Assembly (NCBI GenBank): GCA_963210315.1
Contig: OY723251.1
Coordinates: forward strand, 496,001 to 560,000
Direction: 5' to 3'
From: Rhynchopus euleeides
Taxonomy: Eukaryota > Euglenozoa > Diplonemea > Diplonemida > Diplonemidae
Length of the DNA: 64,000 nucleotides
Part shown: positions 1 through 10,300 of the stretch, piece by piece
Layout of the letters: each line of letters begins with the position of its first letter
Position numbering within the stretch: position 1 is the stretch's first letter
The notes under the pieces: model-generated
Told to the model about the DNA's origin: nothing
Databases searched by the model: none
What the model saw: the letters and a program-made list of their open reading frames with translations, nothing else
Translations under genes and position numbers: made by a program

Positions 1-2082
1 TGCGGATGTCAGAGGCGCAGGTGTGTCAGGTGCAGGTGACAAAGGCACAGGTGTGTCAGGCGCAGGAGTCGCAGGTGCGGATGTCAGAGGCGCAGGTGTG
101 TCAGGTGCAGGTGACAAAGGCACAGGTGTGTCAGGCGCAGGAGTCGCAGGTGCGGATGTCAGAGGCGCAGGTGTGTCAGGCGCAGGTGACAAAGGCACAG
201 GTGTGTCAGGCGCAGGAGTCGCAGGTGCGGATGTCAGAGGCGCAGGTGTGTCAGGCGCAGGTGACAAAGGTACAGGTGTGTCAGGCGCAGGAGTCGCAGG
301 TGCGGATGTCAGAGGCGCAGGTGTGTCAGGTGCAGGTGACAAAGGCACAGGTGTGTCAGGCGCAGGAGTCGCAGGTGCGGATGTCAGAGGCGCAGGTGTG
401 TCAGGCGCAGGTGACAAAGGTACAGGTGTGTCAGGCGCAGGAGTCGCAGGTGCGGATGTCAGAGGCGCAGGTGTGTCAGGCGCAGGCGTTGCAGGTACAG
501 GCGTCAGCGGCGCAGGTGTTGCAGGCGCAGGCGTTGGGGCGGCAGTCGGGGGAGCAACGGAAATGGGAAGTGGTGTCTGCGGGGCAGGCGTTGGCGCAGG
601 TGTTGGGGGCGCAGGCGTGTCAGGTGCAGGTGTCAAAGGTGCAGGTGTTGCAGGTGATGGCGTGTCAGGCGCAGGTGTTGCAGGTGCAGACGTCAGAGGC
701 ACAGGTGTCAGCGGTAGAGGCGTTGCAGGTGCAGGCGTCAGAGGTGCAGGTGTCAGAGGCGCAGGTGTTGCCGGTGCAGACGTCAGAGGTGCAGGAGTGT
801 CAGGTGCGGGCGTCACAGGTGCAGGTGTTGACGGTGCAGACGTGTCAGGCGCAGGTGTGTCAGGTGCGGGCGTCACAGGTGCAGGTGTGACAGGTGCAGA
901 CGTGTCAGGCGCAGGCGTCAGCGGTGCTGGTGTGTCAGGTGCAGGCGTCAGAGGTGCAGGTGTTGCAGGCGCAGGCGTGTCCGGTGCAAGCGTTGCAGGT
1001 GCAGGCGTCGCAGGTGCGGGAGTATCAGGTGCGGGCGTTGGAGGTGAGGGCGTTGCAGGTGCAGGCGTCGGAGGCGCAGGTGTCGAGGGTACCGGGGTGT
1101 CTGCTACCTCCGTCAGGTCGTAGACGTGGACGACACCAGGCTGCACAGTCACGAGATACTTCGATGTCACCGTCATGGCCGTGACACCGCCTGTGGACGA
1201 GAGCAGCCCCCACTCACCGGAGTTCTTCCCCGGCAGCTCTGTCAGAGCACCGGACGCCGCGTTGATGCCACACAGAGACACCAGCCCGGACGCGGTGTCC
1301 AGAAGGAACCCGCGTGTTGCGGTCGCAAAGGGAATCCGTGCACCCGCCGTCGCACCAGCAGTTTCCACTGGCGTGCCTGTTGTGGTGTACGTCGCCCATT
1401 GGTATGTGCCTGCCGAGCCGTACTGCAGGATGTGCGGGGAGGCAGAGCTGATCCACCCGGTGTTGCCCTGCCCGAATGTTCCATCCTTCACGGGGGCGCT
1501 CTTGTCCGACACATCCCACACCTCCACCACGGTGCTGCCTCCCACGTACACCTTGATGCCTTGGGCGGCGACGCGCTTGCAACTTACCCCCGTTGTCACC
1601 TTCACCAACGACAGGGGACTGAGGTTGACGACGTACAGGCTGGTCCCACAGCAGACAGCGATGTACCCCGTGGCGCCGATCTGCGCAAAGTCCTCACACA
1701 CCAGAGAAGTCGATGGGTCTATCTGAATGCCTGCACTTACGGCACCTGGGAGGGAACCACGTGGTGCACTGCGTTTGCTAAGGCCCACACCCTGAATAGA
1801 CGTGATCAGCTCCACTATCACCTCGTCATTGGTGATGTCAAACTTCATCTTGACGTCGGTGGTGGCGGTGTACTGCATGATTGCCGCCCCCATGACAGGT
1901 ACATCCACAAGCTCAACGGATGTGTGATCCCAGATGAAGAGGGAGTCGTCACGCACCAGCACACCCACGGACGCTGTCGCTTCCGTGGCGGTATACTTCA
2001 GGTTAAACGCCGGCTCCAGCAGCATGGCAGACGTAGCCAGCTCTATCGCACACAGCAGCAGTAACATGCGCATGGGCACCAT
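1..2082 (-). CDS. mucin-stalk surface protein, copy A1 (3' end outside window)
   Basis: The reading frame is open from the ATG at 2082 to the left edge, 694 codons, with the C-terminus outside the window. Residues 1-19 are a signal peptide (MVPMRMLLLLCAIELA...), with an alternative start at Met4. About residues 20-330 form an extracellular domain almost identical to that of the gene at 7327-10653 (roughly 97-98% at DNA level by eye, with one 3-bp in-frame difference). From about residue 331 the protein is a Pro/Thr/Ala/Ser stalk of TPAP/TSAP-type units that ends at the window edge in a 25-residue tandem repeat. The membrane block of its paralogue should lie beyond the edge. The stalk is probably O-glycosylated (inference). 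The function is not known. A CA-rich tract ending in CAG lies 32 nt upstream of the start, as in the paralogue, and supports this start. Confidence 0.85.
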   Translation of the reverse strand, partial: MVPMRMLLLLCAIELATSAMLLEPAFNLKYTATEATASVGVLVRDDSLFIWDHTSVELVDVPVMGAAIMQYTATTDVKMKFDITNDEVIVELITSIQGVGLSKRSAPRGSLPGAVSAGIQIDPSTSLVCEDFAQIGATGYIAVCCGTSLYVVNLSPLSLVKVTTGVSCKRVAAQGIKVYVGGSTVVEVWDVSDKSAPVKDGTFGQGNTGWISSASPHILQYGSAGTYQWATYTTTGTPVETAGATAGARIPFATATRGFLLDTASGLVSLCGINAASGALTELPGKNSGEWGLLSSTGGVTAMTVTSKYLVTVQPGVVHVYDLTEVADTPVPSTPAPPTPAPATPSPPTPAPDTPAPATPAPATLAPDTPAPATPAPLTPAPDTPAPLTPAPDTSAPVTPAPVTPAPDTPAPDTSAPSTPAPVTPAPDTPAPLTSAPATPAPLTPAPLTPAPATPLPLTPVPLTSAPATPAPDTPSPATPAPLTPAPDTPAPPTPAPTPAPQTPLPISVAPPTAAPTPAPATPAPLTPVPATPAPDTPAPLTSAPATPAPDTPVPLSPAPDTPAPLTSAPATPAPDTPVPLSPAPDTPAPLTSAPATPAPDTPVPLSPAPDTPAPLTSAPATPAPDTPVPLSPAPDTPAPLTSAPATPAPDTPVPLSPAPDTPAPLTSAPATPAPDTPVPLSPAPDTPAPLTSA
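6..480 (-). repeat. 75-bp coding minisatellite in the A1 stalk
   Basis: A 75-bp unit repeats about 6.3 times with very few differences (unit starts at 6, 81, 156, 231, 306, 381 and 456). On the minus strand it encodes 25 residues of the TPAPDTPVPLSPAPDT type. Because 75 is divisible by 3, several antisense frames are also open; these are by-products. The homogeneity points to recent slippage or unequal exchange. Confidence 0.95.
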
Positions 2083-2442
2083 GCAGCTGCACCCTCAGGT
2101 GCCAGTGTCCTGCTCTGCAGCTGGTGGTGTGTGTGTGTGGTTATCAAGTTTTAAGGCGGTGTTCTCAATTTTTAAGGCGCCCTGCACGGGCAGTAGCACC
2201 TCCCCTTCAGTATCGCACTCCCGAAGGATTCCCCAACACGACGTGACATCGGTTTCGAGGCGTACTCTTCGTACCCTCCCCCCGCCGCGTCTCTTCAGCG
2301 AAGAACCGGGGATTATCGGACCAGGGCGAGCTAAACCCTGGTGGTGTCACGGGTGGGGTTGGAGAGAGAGAAAAGGAAGAAATGAAGTTGCGAAAAAGTC
2401 AAACACTGACACGTGAAATCAGTGCTCCCGCTAAGAAAAAAA

Positions 2443-2527
2443 CCGGTCATATATGACCAAAAAAAAGGGGTCCGAAAAACGTGCCGGTCATATATGACCG
2501 GAGGGGGGGTCGGTCATATATGACCGG
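2443..2527. repeat. three copies of the palindrome GGTCATATATGACC
   Basis: The 14-bp perfect palindrome GGTCATATATGACC occurs at 2445-2458, 2486-2499 and 2512-2525. In the last two it is extended by flanking C/G to 16-18 bp. The copies are 41 and 26 bp apart. They lie about 360-440 bp upstream of gene A1. They could be binding sites for a dimeric protein or remnants of a small element; I cannot tell which. Confidence 0.85.
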
Positions 2528-2560
2528 TTATATCTGACTGGTGGGTCCTGGGCAGGTGGG

Positions 2561-2609
2561 CCAGTCAGGTTTGTGGTGGGGGCGAAGCCCCCACTACAAA
2601 CCTGACTGG
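2561..2609. repeat. 23-bp-stem hairpin with GAA loop
   Basis: The arms 2561-2583 and 2587-2609 are complementary at 22 of 23 positions. The remaining pair would be a G-U wobble if transcribed in the plus sense. The loop is GAA. The hairpin lies about 480 bp upstream of gene A1, close to the three palindromes. It could be a structured RNA, a small RNA precursor or a foldback element. Confidence 0.85.
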
Positions 2610-4409
2610 AGATGAGAGAGCGATGTGTGTGTGTGTGTTGATCACTTTTTAGGTGGGTTAACCCTGCACGGGTCCTAGCCCACCCCGGTGTGTGTGCGTG
2701 GTGACCCTGCTGCTGTGGGTAGCCCCTGCAAGGAGCATACCCACTTGCCGTCCTCCACTGCGTCACAAGCAGAATCCTGACTCGGGCTAAAGTGCGGGGC
2801 TAACTTAGCGCTCAGTATCGCTGAGATGTGTGTGATTGTGTGTTTGAAACATGGGCTCTGCCCAGCGTGCACTCTGTCAGACTTCCCCTCGCCTGCTGTG
2901 AAGCCAACCACAAGAGATCAAGGCTGTGAGTGTGAGCAGGGGGCAGGGGCCAACCTGTCTCCGGCGTTGTACCAGACTCTCGCTAATCTTGTGTATTGGT
3001 GTGGCAGGCCACACTTCTCCAGAGGAGGGGGTGGTGGGGGCTGATTACTGCTGCTCCTCTTTCATTCGCATGCATAAGATGACAGAAGAACAAATCGCAC
3101 CATGCCAGAGTCTGCCGTCAAGCCGGATATTCGTGCTGTTCTGATGGAGGGGGGTTCCACCTGATTCTGGCCCGAGTTTGGTGGTCGGAAACCGGGCTTT
3201 TTCGGGCAACATCAGGTGGTCAATAAATGATCCCTAAAAAGAGGCCGGATAGTGAGACCACCCTCCTGTGAGCTTGGGTGGTGCGGATCACAGAGCAGAC
3301 AGCCCCTGGCACAGATGAACGACGAGAAAAGTGCTGATATGCGTTATGAGGGGTCTTCGCGAGGGGGATTCTTCGCGAAGCGGAACACAACAGCACGTTT
3401 CAGTGGACTTCCCTCCCTGACATTCTGAGGAAAACACGGGAAGGTTCCGGGAGCTTACTGACCTTGATTCGGCAAGCTGCGGTGCACAGCTTGAAATTGT
3501 ACTCCTTTCGCAATATTTGACGTTGCCCTATTATGTCCCATCACTGCCTCCTGGACCAGCCACAGCCAAGCCAACCAATCAAAGTATACCCATCGAGCCC
3601 ACCAACCTGCGGCAGCACTGGGTCTGGAGGCAGCGGTTGCAACGTTTTGAGGCAACGCAACCCTGCAGGACTTGGGCCCATATGGTGACCCCCAGTCAGT
3701 GGTGGAGACAGACACCTCATGGCCAAAATGACCCCACCACGATCCGCACAGATCCCAAACGTTCAAAAGAACGGGGTTTTTTTTTGGAAAATCCGTGAGG
3801 GGGTCCCGCTGGGTGGGTGGGGTGGGTCGGCGAGCTGCCTCCTAGTCACCTTTCTGAAAAGTGCCTGAACCAGACCCGTACTTCATGGGTGAAGTTTGGC
3901 ACCTACACTACCCAAATGACCCCACTACGATCCGCACGGATTCCGAAAAGTGCAATGGAAGGGGAAAATGAAGAGCGAGCGGCGAACCTACCGCGGGGCC
4001 CAGGTTGGCCCACCACCCGCCCGCCCTCGTGCGCCCTCGCCCGCGTTCGCCCACCCTCGCCCAGAAGCGGCTTGTTTTAGGTCATTATTATAGACACCCT
4101 GTCCAGCAACTGTGGGAGAACAGTTCCGGACTACTTTTTGTTGAGCGCACACTTGCGTCTGGCCCTGTAAATATGTTGGAACGGACAGGGCAAAAAATGG
4201 GTGCGTTCTAAAACACTTACAAATACAGTAACATGGAGAGGTTGTGGTGACACGCACACACCTCGACCTGCGCGGAGGTGAGATGTGGCTCTTCGTGCAG
4301 CAGGCACCCTAGGAAAACACTGCCTGCTGCGGGTGCTGCTGCTCCCTTGTGTCAGACTTCCTCTATGATAGACTATCATTCGCATGCATGCAATCTGAGT
4401 ATGCACAGT

Positions 4410-4508
4410 GGGGGCCCTCGCTACCAGATGTGGCTGAGTGAGAAACAGTGAGCCACGGCCCACGTCCCCTCTCCAACTGACGAGCTGTGACTGGTGGCGA
4501 GGGCCCCC
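4410..4508. mobile_element. MITE-2 copy, ~99 bp
   Basis: Terminal inverted repeats GGGGGCCCTCGCTACCAG and CTGGTGGCGAGGGCCCC bound a copy that aligns along its whole length, in reverse orientation, with the element at 16874-16971. The flanks ACAGT and CCAGT agree at 4 of 5 positions, consistent with a 5-bp target duplication. It is non-coding and non-autonomous. Confidence 0.8.
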
Positions 4509-4720
4509 CCAGTGGCGTGCAGTGAGATGGGTCAGGATGTGTGACAGGGGTTCGTTCTTAAGGAGGGCTTGTGCGGGAAATCGCATCTGCCTGGTTATTG
4601 AAACAACAAAGGTTAAGATTGGTGACACGGGGGGTTGAAATACAAAGGCGACAAGATGCAAGGCTTGTACTCAACGTTTTGGGGTCTTGGGTGCAGAAAA
4701 TACGTGTTGTTTGTGCCACA
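4505..4720. repeat. dispersed repeat, first of three copies
   Basis: A block containing GACAGGGGTTCGTTCTT, then a stretch around AACAACAAAGGTT, then TCAACGTTTTGGGGTCTTGG recurs in part at 6170-6300 and 6745-6858. The first half is shared with 6745-6858 and the second half with 6170-6300. It has no coding content and may be an old SINE- or MITE-like unit. Confidence 0.7.
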
Positions 4721-5293
4721 AACCCGATGAAGGTTGGTGGGAATGTCTGGTTTATGATTCGTCAAAGTGCATCTTGCGATGCGTAACTAAGCAGCACCGG
4801 ATGCAGTGATGTTAGGGGGGGGAGCTTCGCTGTGAAATGCAAAGACGGTGTGGGTTATGAACAGAATCAGTGGCACACGACACAGAGTGAAGACCTATTC
4901 AGAACTGAACGAGCATCAGCATATGGCCCGGAAGCAGACACGATGCACACGACATGTGATGGTATGGATCGCGGCTGCCAGGTGCCAACAAAAAGCTGAG
5001 GCACTTTTCAAGTCCGCTTTTTCGTTGCGTGCCCTTCGCATAAAAGGGAAGAACTGAAAATCGAAGAAACCCGCGCTGATTCCGCTTCATGCCGAGGGTA
5101 CCCCCAGTGCATGTCCCCAATGTGGGCACATTCACAGCAACAAGGGCAAGGTAGATTGTGTTTGTGAGTAAGCAGGGGCAAAGAGGGATAAACAAGGAGG
5201 CAGGGCTGAGGCAGCATTCATTGGCGTGCTTTAGCTGCACTCACGTGGCGGGACGTTGTCTTGCGTATGTGGCTGTCTGCAGGAACGCTCAGT

Positions 5294-5647
5294 TCACAGC
5301 TGCCATGGCGCGGACAGCGTCTCCGTCAACGCCTGCTGCTCCTGCACCGCCTTCACCTCCCCAGCAGGTGTGCTCCTGCGGCACCACCAGACACCCAAAC
5401 CAATGGCGACGAGGGCCACAACCCCACCCGCGATCGGCAGCACAATCAGCAGCATGTTTGTGTCTGCGTGACAAGGCACGTCGAAGTAGAGGCCACGACC
5501 CGAGGTGCACTGCCCACACGGGACTGACGACGTATCCCGCTCAATAGCTCGAACCAGAGCGGGCAATGGTGGCGTAGACACCCAGCGGCCCGCTGACACA
5601 CGGGTCACAGAGCTGTATCTGCTGTCAGAGGGTACCACACTGTGGTC
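5294..5647 (-). CDS. putative terminal exon of a single-pass membrane protein
   Basis: The minus-strand frame is open from about 5662 to the stop at 5294-5296. A sequence of the form TTGCTGCCTGCAG directly precedes 5647 and resembles a 3' splice site, so I place the exon start there. The peptide has a short Cys-containing piece (VPCGQCTSGRGLYFDVPC), then a strong membrane segment (MLLIVLPIAGGVVALVAIGL), a WWCRR stop-transfer and a tail of about 30 residues. This is the usual end of a type I surface protein. I could not find upstream exons between 5650 and 7300, so it may be a gene relic. No function can be assigned. Confidence 0.5.
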   Translation of the reverse strand, partial: DHSVVPSDSRYSSVTRVSAGRWVSTPPLPALVRAIERDTSSVPCGQCTSGRGLYFDVPCHADTNMLLIVLPIAGGVVALVAIGLGVWWCRRSTPAGEVKAVQEQQALTETLSAPWQL

Positions 5648-5704
5648 CTGCAGGCAGCAACATCACACACTGGGTGTGGGGAGGGGTCATGGGTCAGCCC
5701 CCGT

Positions 5705-5780
5705 CTTGCATTGTACCAGGCTCTCGCTCATTCCTCACGTTGGCGTGTCAGGCCACACTTCTCCAGAGGGCGGGTGAAGC
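5705..5780. repeat. dispersed repeat shared with 2965-3050
   Basis: The block includes TTGTACCAG, CTCTCGCT and GCCACACTTCTCCAGAG in the same order and spacing as at about 2965-3050, with scattered substitutions. It is non-coding. Confidence 0.75.
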
Positions 5781-5937
5781 AGTGCCGGCTGCACCGTTGG
5801 CGTTTGCCTCCAGCAGATGCTGCTGGTGATCCGTGTGGAGAAGTCGTGCCTGCAGAACAGAAGAAGTGTTTACAAAGCTATCTGTGCCCCTCCCCGCTGG
5901 AGCGTGAAGTGACACAGCAACAAACCTGACAACAATG

Positions 5938-6043
5938 AGGGTCTTCGCTACGGGGTGGTCGTCAGTGCATTTTGGTGCATTTCCTGTTGAATTGGGCGAA
6001 ACCTGACGGAGATTGACGAAGGATAACGACCAGCGAAGACCCC
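5938..6043 (+). mobile_element. MITE-1 copy, 106 bp
   Basis: Ends AGGGTCTTCGCT and AGCGAAGACCCC form terminal inverted repeats around a conserved core (CAGTGCATTTTGGTGCATTT). The flanks CAATG and CAATA suggest a 5-bp target duplication with one change. It is the same family as the copies at 12158, 21364, 29386 and 35074. Confidence 0.85.
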
Positions 6044-6169
6044 CAATAGCTGTATTTATAACAGATAAGTTTTACAAACGATCATTCAAGATTACCCCGG
6101 AGCCTCGCTCGACGTTCGTAACTACACGGACACTTTTTGTTGCATCTCTGCGGCGGCCGTTTTTCATTG

Positions 6170-6300
6170 GTGCCTGTCTGGTTACTGAAACAACAAAGGT
6201 TAAGATTAGTGACACGGGGGGTTGAAATACAAAGGCGCACGGCGTGTACTCAACGTTTTGGGGTCTTGGGTGCAGAAAATACGCGGTGTCTGTGCACTGA
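6170..6300. repeat. dispersed repeat, second copy (3' half)
   Basis: It matches 4590-4720: the AACAACAAAGGTTAAGATT stretch, GGGGGGTTGAAATACAAAGG and the TCAACGTTTTGGGGTCTTGG block are in the same order. Confidence 0.75.
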
Positions 6301-6744
6301 TTTACTACTAGTTAGTTCTGTTTCGCAGGAGCTCAATAACTCAACCACAGGTGCAAGCAAGTAGAGAAGACACGCGGTCGTGGGGCACTTCTGCCCTTGC
6401 TGGCCCGTGCTGTTCTGCCAGACTCGCAGAGAGAGTACAGCGGCAGTGTGATGTGCCCCTGCGAAGGGGTTTGTGTGAATCTGCATTTTCGTGCTGCTGC
6501 ATCAAAGCATGATGTGGACACGATGTGGCAGTCTACACGCGCAGTACGCTTGGGTAGAAATGCGCACTTTTCGCGGGATACTTTCGTTCCGATGGGAGGG
6601 GATGGGGAGTGGCAGCATTCGGCTGGCCCCACGTGAGGCAGGAGGCACAGGTGCCTGCCGTGCCGCGGTGTGGGAAGGCCGGATACATGATTCGCATTGT
6701 GTGTGGTGCAGAGGCACCACACACACACGAATCTGAGTATCTGA

Positions 6745-6858
6745 GTATGCACAGTGTCGTGCAGTGAGATGGATCAGGATGTGTGACAGGGGTTCGTTCT
6801 TCAGGAGGGCTTGTGAGGGGAAATCGCATCAGCCTGGTTATTGAAACAACAAAGGTGC
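6745..6858. repeat. dispersed repeat, third copy (5' half)
   Basis: It matches about 4505-4615, including GTGTGACAGGGGTTCGTTCT and the following AGGAGGGCTTGTG block. It ends after AACAACAAAGGT. Confidence 0.75.
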
Positions 6859-7326
6859 ATACTCGGTGCACTCGTGTTCCTCTGTTTCTGTTGCCAGTGG
6901 CGTTGGGATAGAGATCACCGTCACAAGGGCAGGCATTTCCGGGAAGGGGTTATTCAATACAAATCGTCACCAAACTTGGAGCCTGCGTCGCTTGCCTGAA
7001 GCATGGATCATCGGAGGCTCCGCACATGCACACGATCCGCAACACTATGCCGCCTTTGCCCCCCCTCCCTCCACCACGCACCATCCCATGCCAGGGCACA
7101 GCCAGCCTGCCCTGCTGCGCTTCGTTGCCTGACGTCGGAAGGGCTTCGAGGCGCACAGCACGGAGATGACCTGCACTGCATCCTGGAGGGTGACGGCACT
7201 GCGGTCGCTCGGTGCCAGCGGGGCAGGATGCCACGTCACTGCAGCCTTCTCATCCGTGCTTCGTTGAGCCATTGTGCGTCTCTGTTGCCCTCCTGCACCA
7301 CAGAGGTAGCACCGGTGGGGTGACGG

Positions 7327-10300
7327 CTAAGGCGGTTTGCTGGGCTGCGCAGACATGAAATAGGAGAACAAGCTTTGGTGATTCACCACCCCATCAAGGC
7401 TTACTGGGAGGTTGTAATACTCGTCTACAGACCAAACGGCACCTCCGACGTGTGTCCCGTGGCACGCTTCTTCAGCAACAGGCGGCCCGTGGGGACTCGC
7501 AGCTACACGGCTGGCCGCAGCAGGCAGCAGCGGGCACACCGCTGTAGCATGGTGTGTGTTGTCTGTGCTGACCTCGTAGGTCTTGGCGCAGTTCTGGTCG
7601 TTGAGGGTGCATCCGTCGTTGAGGTTCTGCTCGTCTCCAAGCACAGGCAGCTGCTTCATATCTGCAGGGTCCACAAGCCCGACAAGCACGTCTGCAAAGC
7701 ACAGCCAGTGAGCTGCAAAACGCAACGCACCGCGCTTCCCTGTGTCCTCACACCACTCCGCGTAGCGTGCAGAGATGAACATCGCCGTGCACACGACGAA
7801 CTGCGCCACCATCCCCCACGTCACGATCTCGGACAGCACGTCTGCAGCAGCCTCGGCTGCGTCCTCCCCCGTCTCTGTGTAGGCGATGGACAGCACCACC
7901 ACCAGCAGCTCCCCGGCCAGCAGCAGGGCGTTCGCCACATTCTCGAACAGCGTGAGGAAGGGGCGGCTGTACACCACCTTCGCAAGCAGCACAAGCACAA
8001 CGGCACCCACACCCGCCGCACGCCCCAGGCACGACCCCTCACCATGTGCCTGTATGGTCTGCAACGCCCCGAGCACCACTGCCGCCGCCAGCTCCCACAG
8101 CAGGAAGTAGCGGGAGTCCCACGTGTAGGCGTCGAACACGGCGAACCACACACCCATCCACGCCTGGTTGTCTGCCCCCTCCCCGTTGTCCGTGCGTGCC
8201 ACCCACTCCTGCGTCCCGATGAACATGCGCATCCACAGCGAGTGTGAACCTTCGACAGGCATGCAGCAGCAGCGCTGCGAGGCCACCGTCACCACCGCCG
8301 CCACGAACAGCCACAGCACCGCAAGCACCACCACCAGCAGCATCCCCACCCACCTGTGCTCCGACCCGTGCCACGCGATCATGAAGGCGGACGGGGTGAT
8401 GGAGGCGTACAGGAAGATGAAGGGGACCGCCAGCCACCCCACACGCGCACGTCCCAGGATGCGTGCCCTCTCTGTGTGTGTCGGGTGGCGCCCTGTGCAC
8501 CGCCAGAAGTACCACCGCAGGGCTGCGTACACCGCCCCCACCACAGCGCACAGCGACCCGCACGCCACAGCCACAAACACCATGGCACCCAGGTGTGCGG
8601 CGTACGCACCGACACCCACACGCTGCGTCAGCGGGTTCACCACTGGGCTGGTCTCGGGCACACCGTCGTCGCAGCGCCGCGACATCCCCACCGCAGAGTA
8701 GATGCTGACCATGGCGCCTGTCGACGAAGACCCCACCCCGCCAGCGAACCCAACAGCCACCACTGTGGCTGCGGCAACCGTCGTCCTGACGCTGCTGGGT
8801 GCGAGGGGTGTGACTGCGTCTGGCACAGTCAGGTTCACGCTGGGTGTCGCAGGCACTGGTGTTGGGGGTGCAGGGGAGCGAGGAACGGCAGTTGGCGTGC
8901 GTGTCAGAGGTGCAGGAGTTGCAGGTGCAGGAGTATCAGGTGCGGGCGTCACAGGTGCAGGAGTTGCAGGTGCAGACGTGTCAGGTGCGGGCGTTGACGG
9001 TGCAGGGGTTGCAGGTGCAGGTGTCAGAGGCGCAGGAGTTGACGGTGCAGGAGTATCAGGTGCGGGCGTCACAGGTGCAGGAGTTGCAGGTGCAGACGTG
9101 TCAGGTGCGGGCGTCACAGGTGCAGGTGTCAGAGGCGCTGGCGTTGACGGTGCAGACGTCAAAGGTGCAACAGTTGCAGGTGCATCAGTGGCAGGTACAG
9201 CAGTGGCAGGTGCAGACGTCAGAGGTGCAACAGTTGCAGGTGCACTAGTGGCAGGTGCAGACGTCGAAGGTGCATCAGTGGCAGGTACACCAGTGGGAGG
9301 TGCAGACGTCAGAGGTGCAGCAGGTACAGCAGTGGTAGGTGCAGACGTCAGAGGTGCAACAGTTGCAGGTGCACTAGTGGCAGGTGCAGACGTCGAAGGT
9401 GCATCAGTGGCAGGTACACCAGTGGCAGGTGCAGACGTCAGAGGTGCAACAGTTGCAGGTGCACCAGTGGGAGGTGCAGACGTCAGAGGTGCAGCAGGTA
9501 CAGCAGTGGTAGGTGCAGACGTCAGAGGTGCAACAGTTGCAGGTGCACCAGTGGGAGGTGCAGACGTCGAAGGTGCAGCAGGTACAGCAGTGGTAGGTGC
9601 AGACGTCAGAGGTGCAACAGTTGCAGGTGCACCAGTGGCAGGTGCAGACGTGTCAGGCGCCGGGGTGTCTGCTACCTCCGTCAGATCGTAGACGTAGACG
9701 ACACCAGGCTGCACAGTCACGAGATACTTCGATGTCACCGTCATGGCCGTGACACCGCTTGTGGCCGAGAGCAGCCCCCACTCACCGGAGTTCTTCCCCG
9801 GCAGCTCTGTCAGAGCACCGGACGCCGCGTTGATGCCACACAGAGACACCAGCCCGGACCCGGTGTCCAGAAGGAACCCGCGTGTTGCGGTCGCAAAGGG
9901 AATCCGTGCACCCACCGTCGCACCAGCAGTTTCCACTGGCGTGCCTGTTGTGGTGTACGTCGCCCATTGGTATGTGCCTGCCGAGCCGTACTGCAGGATG
10001 TGCGGGGAGGCAGAGCTGATCCACCCGGTGTTGCCCTGCCCGAATGTTAAAGCGTCCTTCACGGGGGCGCTCTTGTCCGACACATCCCACACCTCCACCA
10101 CGGTGCTGCCTCCCACGTACACCTTGATGCCTTGGGCGGCGACGCGCTTGCAACTTACCCCCGTTGTCACCTTCACCGACGGCAGGGGACTGAGGTTGAC
10201 GACGTACAGGCTGGTCCCACAGCACACAGCGGTGTACCCCGTGGCGCCGATCTGCGCAAAGTCCTCACACACCAGAGAAGTCGATGAGTCTATGTGAATG

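Larger units (their letters stand above)
2083..5293. other. intergenic, repeat-bearing, no gene seen
   Basis: I see no convincing coding region. The stretch holds the palindromes at 2443-2527, the hairpin at 2561-2609, and a segment at 2625-2700 that recurs inverted at 20785-20860. It also has a segment at about 2965-3050 that recurs at 5705-5780, a duplicated motif near 3735 and 3920 (CGATCCGCAC...), and a 40-bp motif at about 4090-4130 that recurs at 41655-41700. A MITE-like copy lies at 4410-4508. All open frames are short and show no family signature. Confidence 0.6.
6044..7326. other. intergenic, no gene seen
   Basis: Apart from the dispersed repeat pieces at 6170-6300 and 6745-6858, I see only short open frames without recognisable domains. 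A minus frame at 6333-6752 is Cys-rich but has no other sign of being coding. Confidence 0.5.

Noticed and set aside
1..1100. Regular repeats at the window start as a CRISPR array
   Set aside because: There are no unique spacers; units are contiguous and lie inside a coding stalk.
23..1123. Long plus-strand frame rich in Gly/Ala/Val (GVSGAGVAGADVRG-type) across A1
   Set aside because: It is the antisense of the A1 stalk repeat, kept open by the 75-bp periodicity. The minus frame has a signal peptide and a conserved ectodomain.
8702..9691. Plus-strand 329-codon Gly/Ala frame
   Set aside because: Antisense of the A2 stalk repeats; no start context or homologue outside the repeat.
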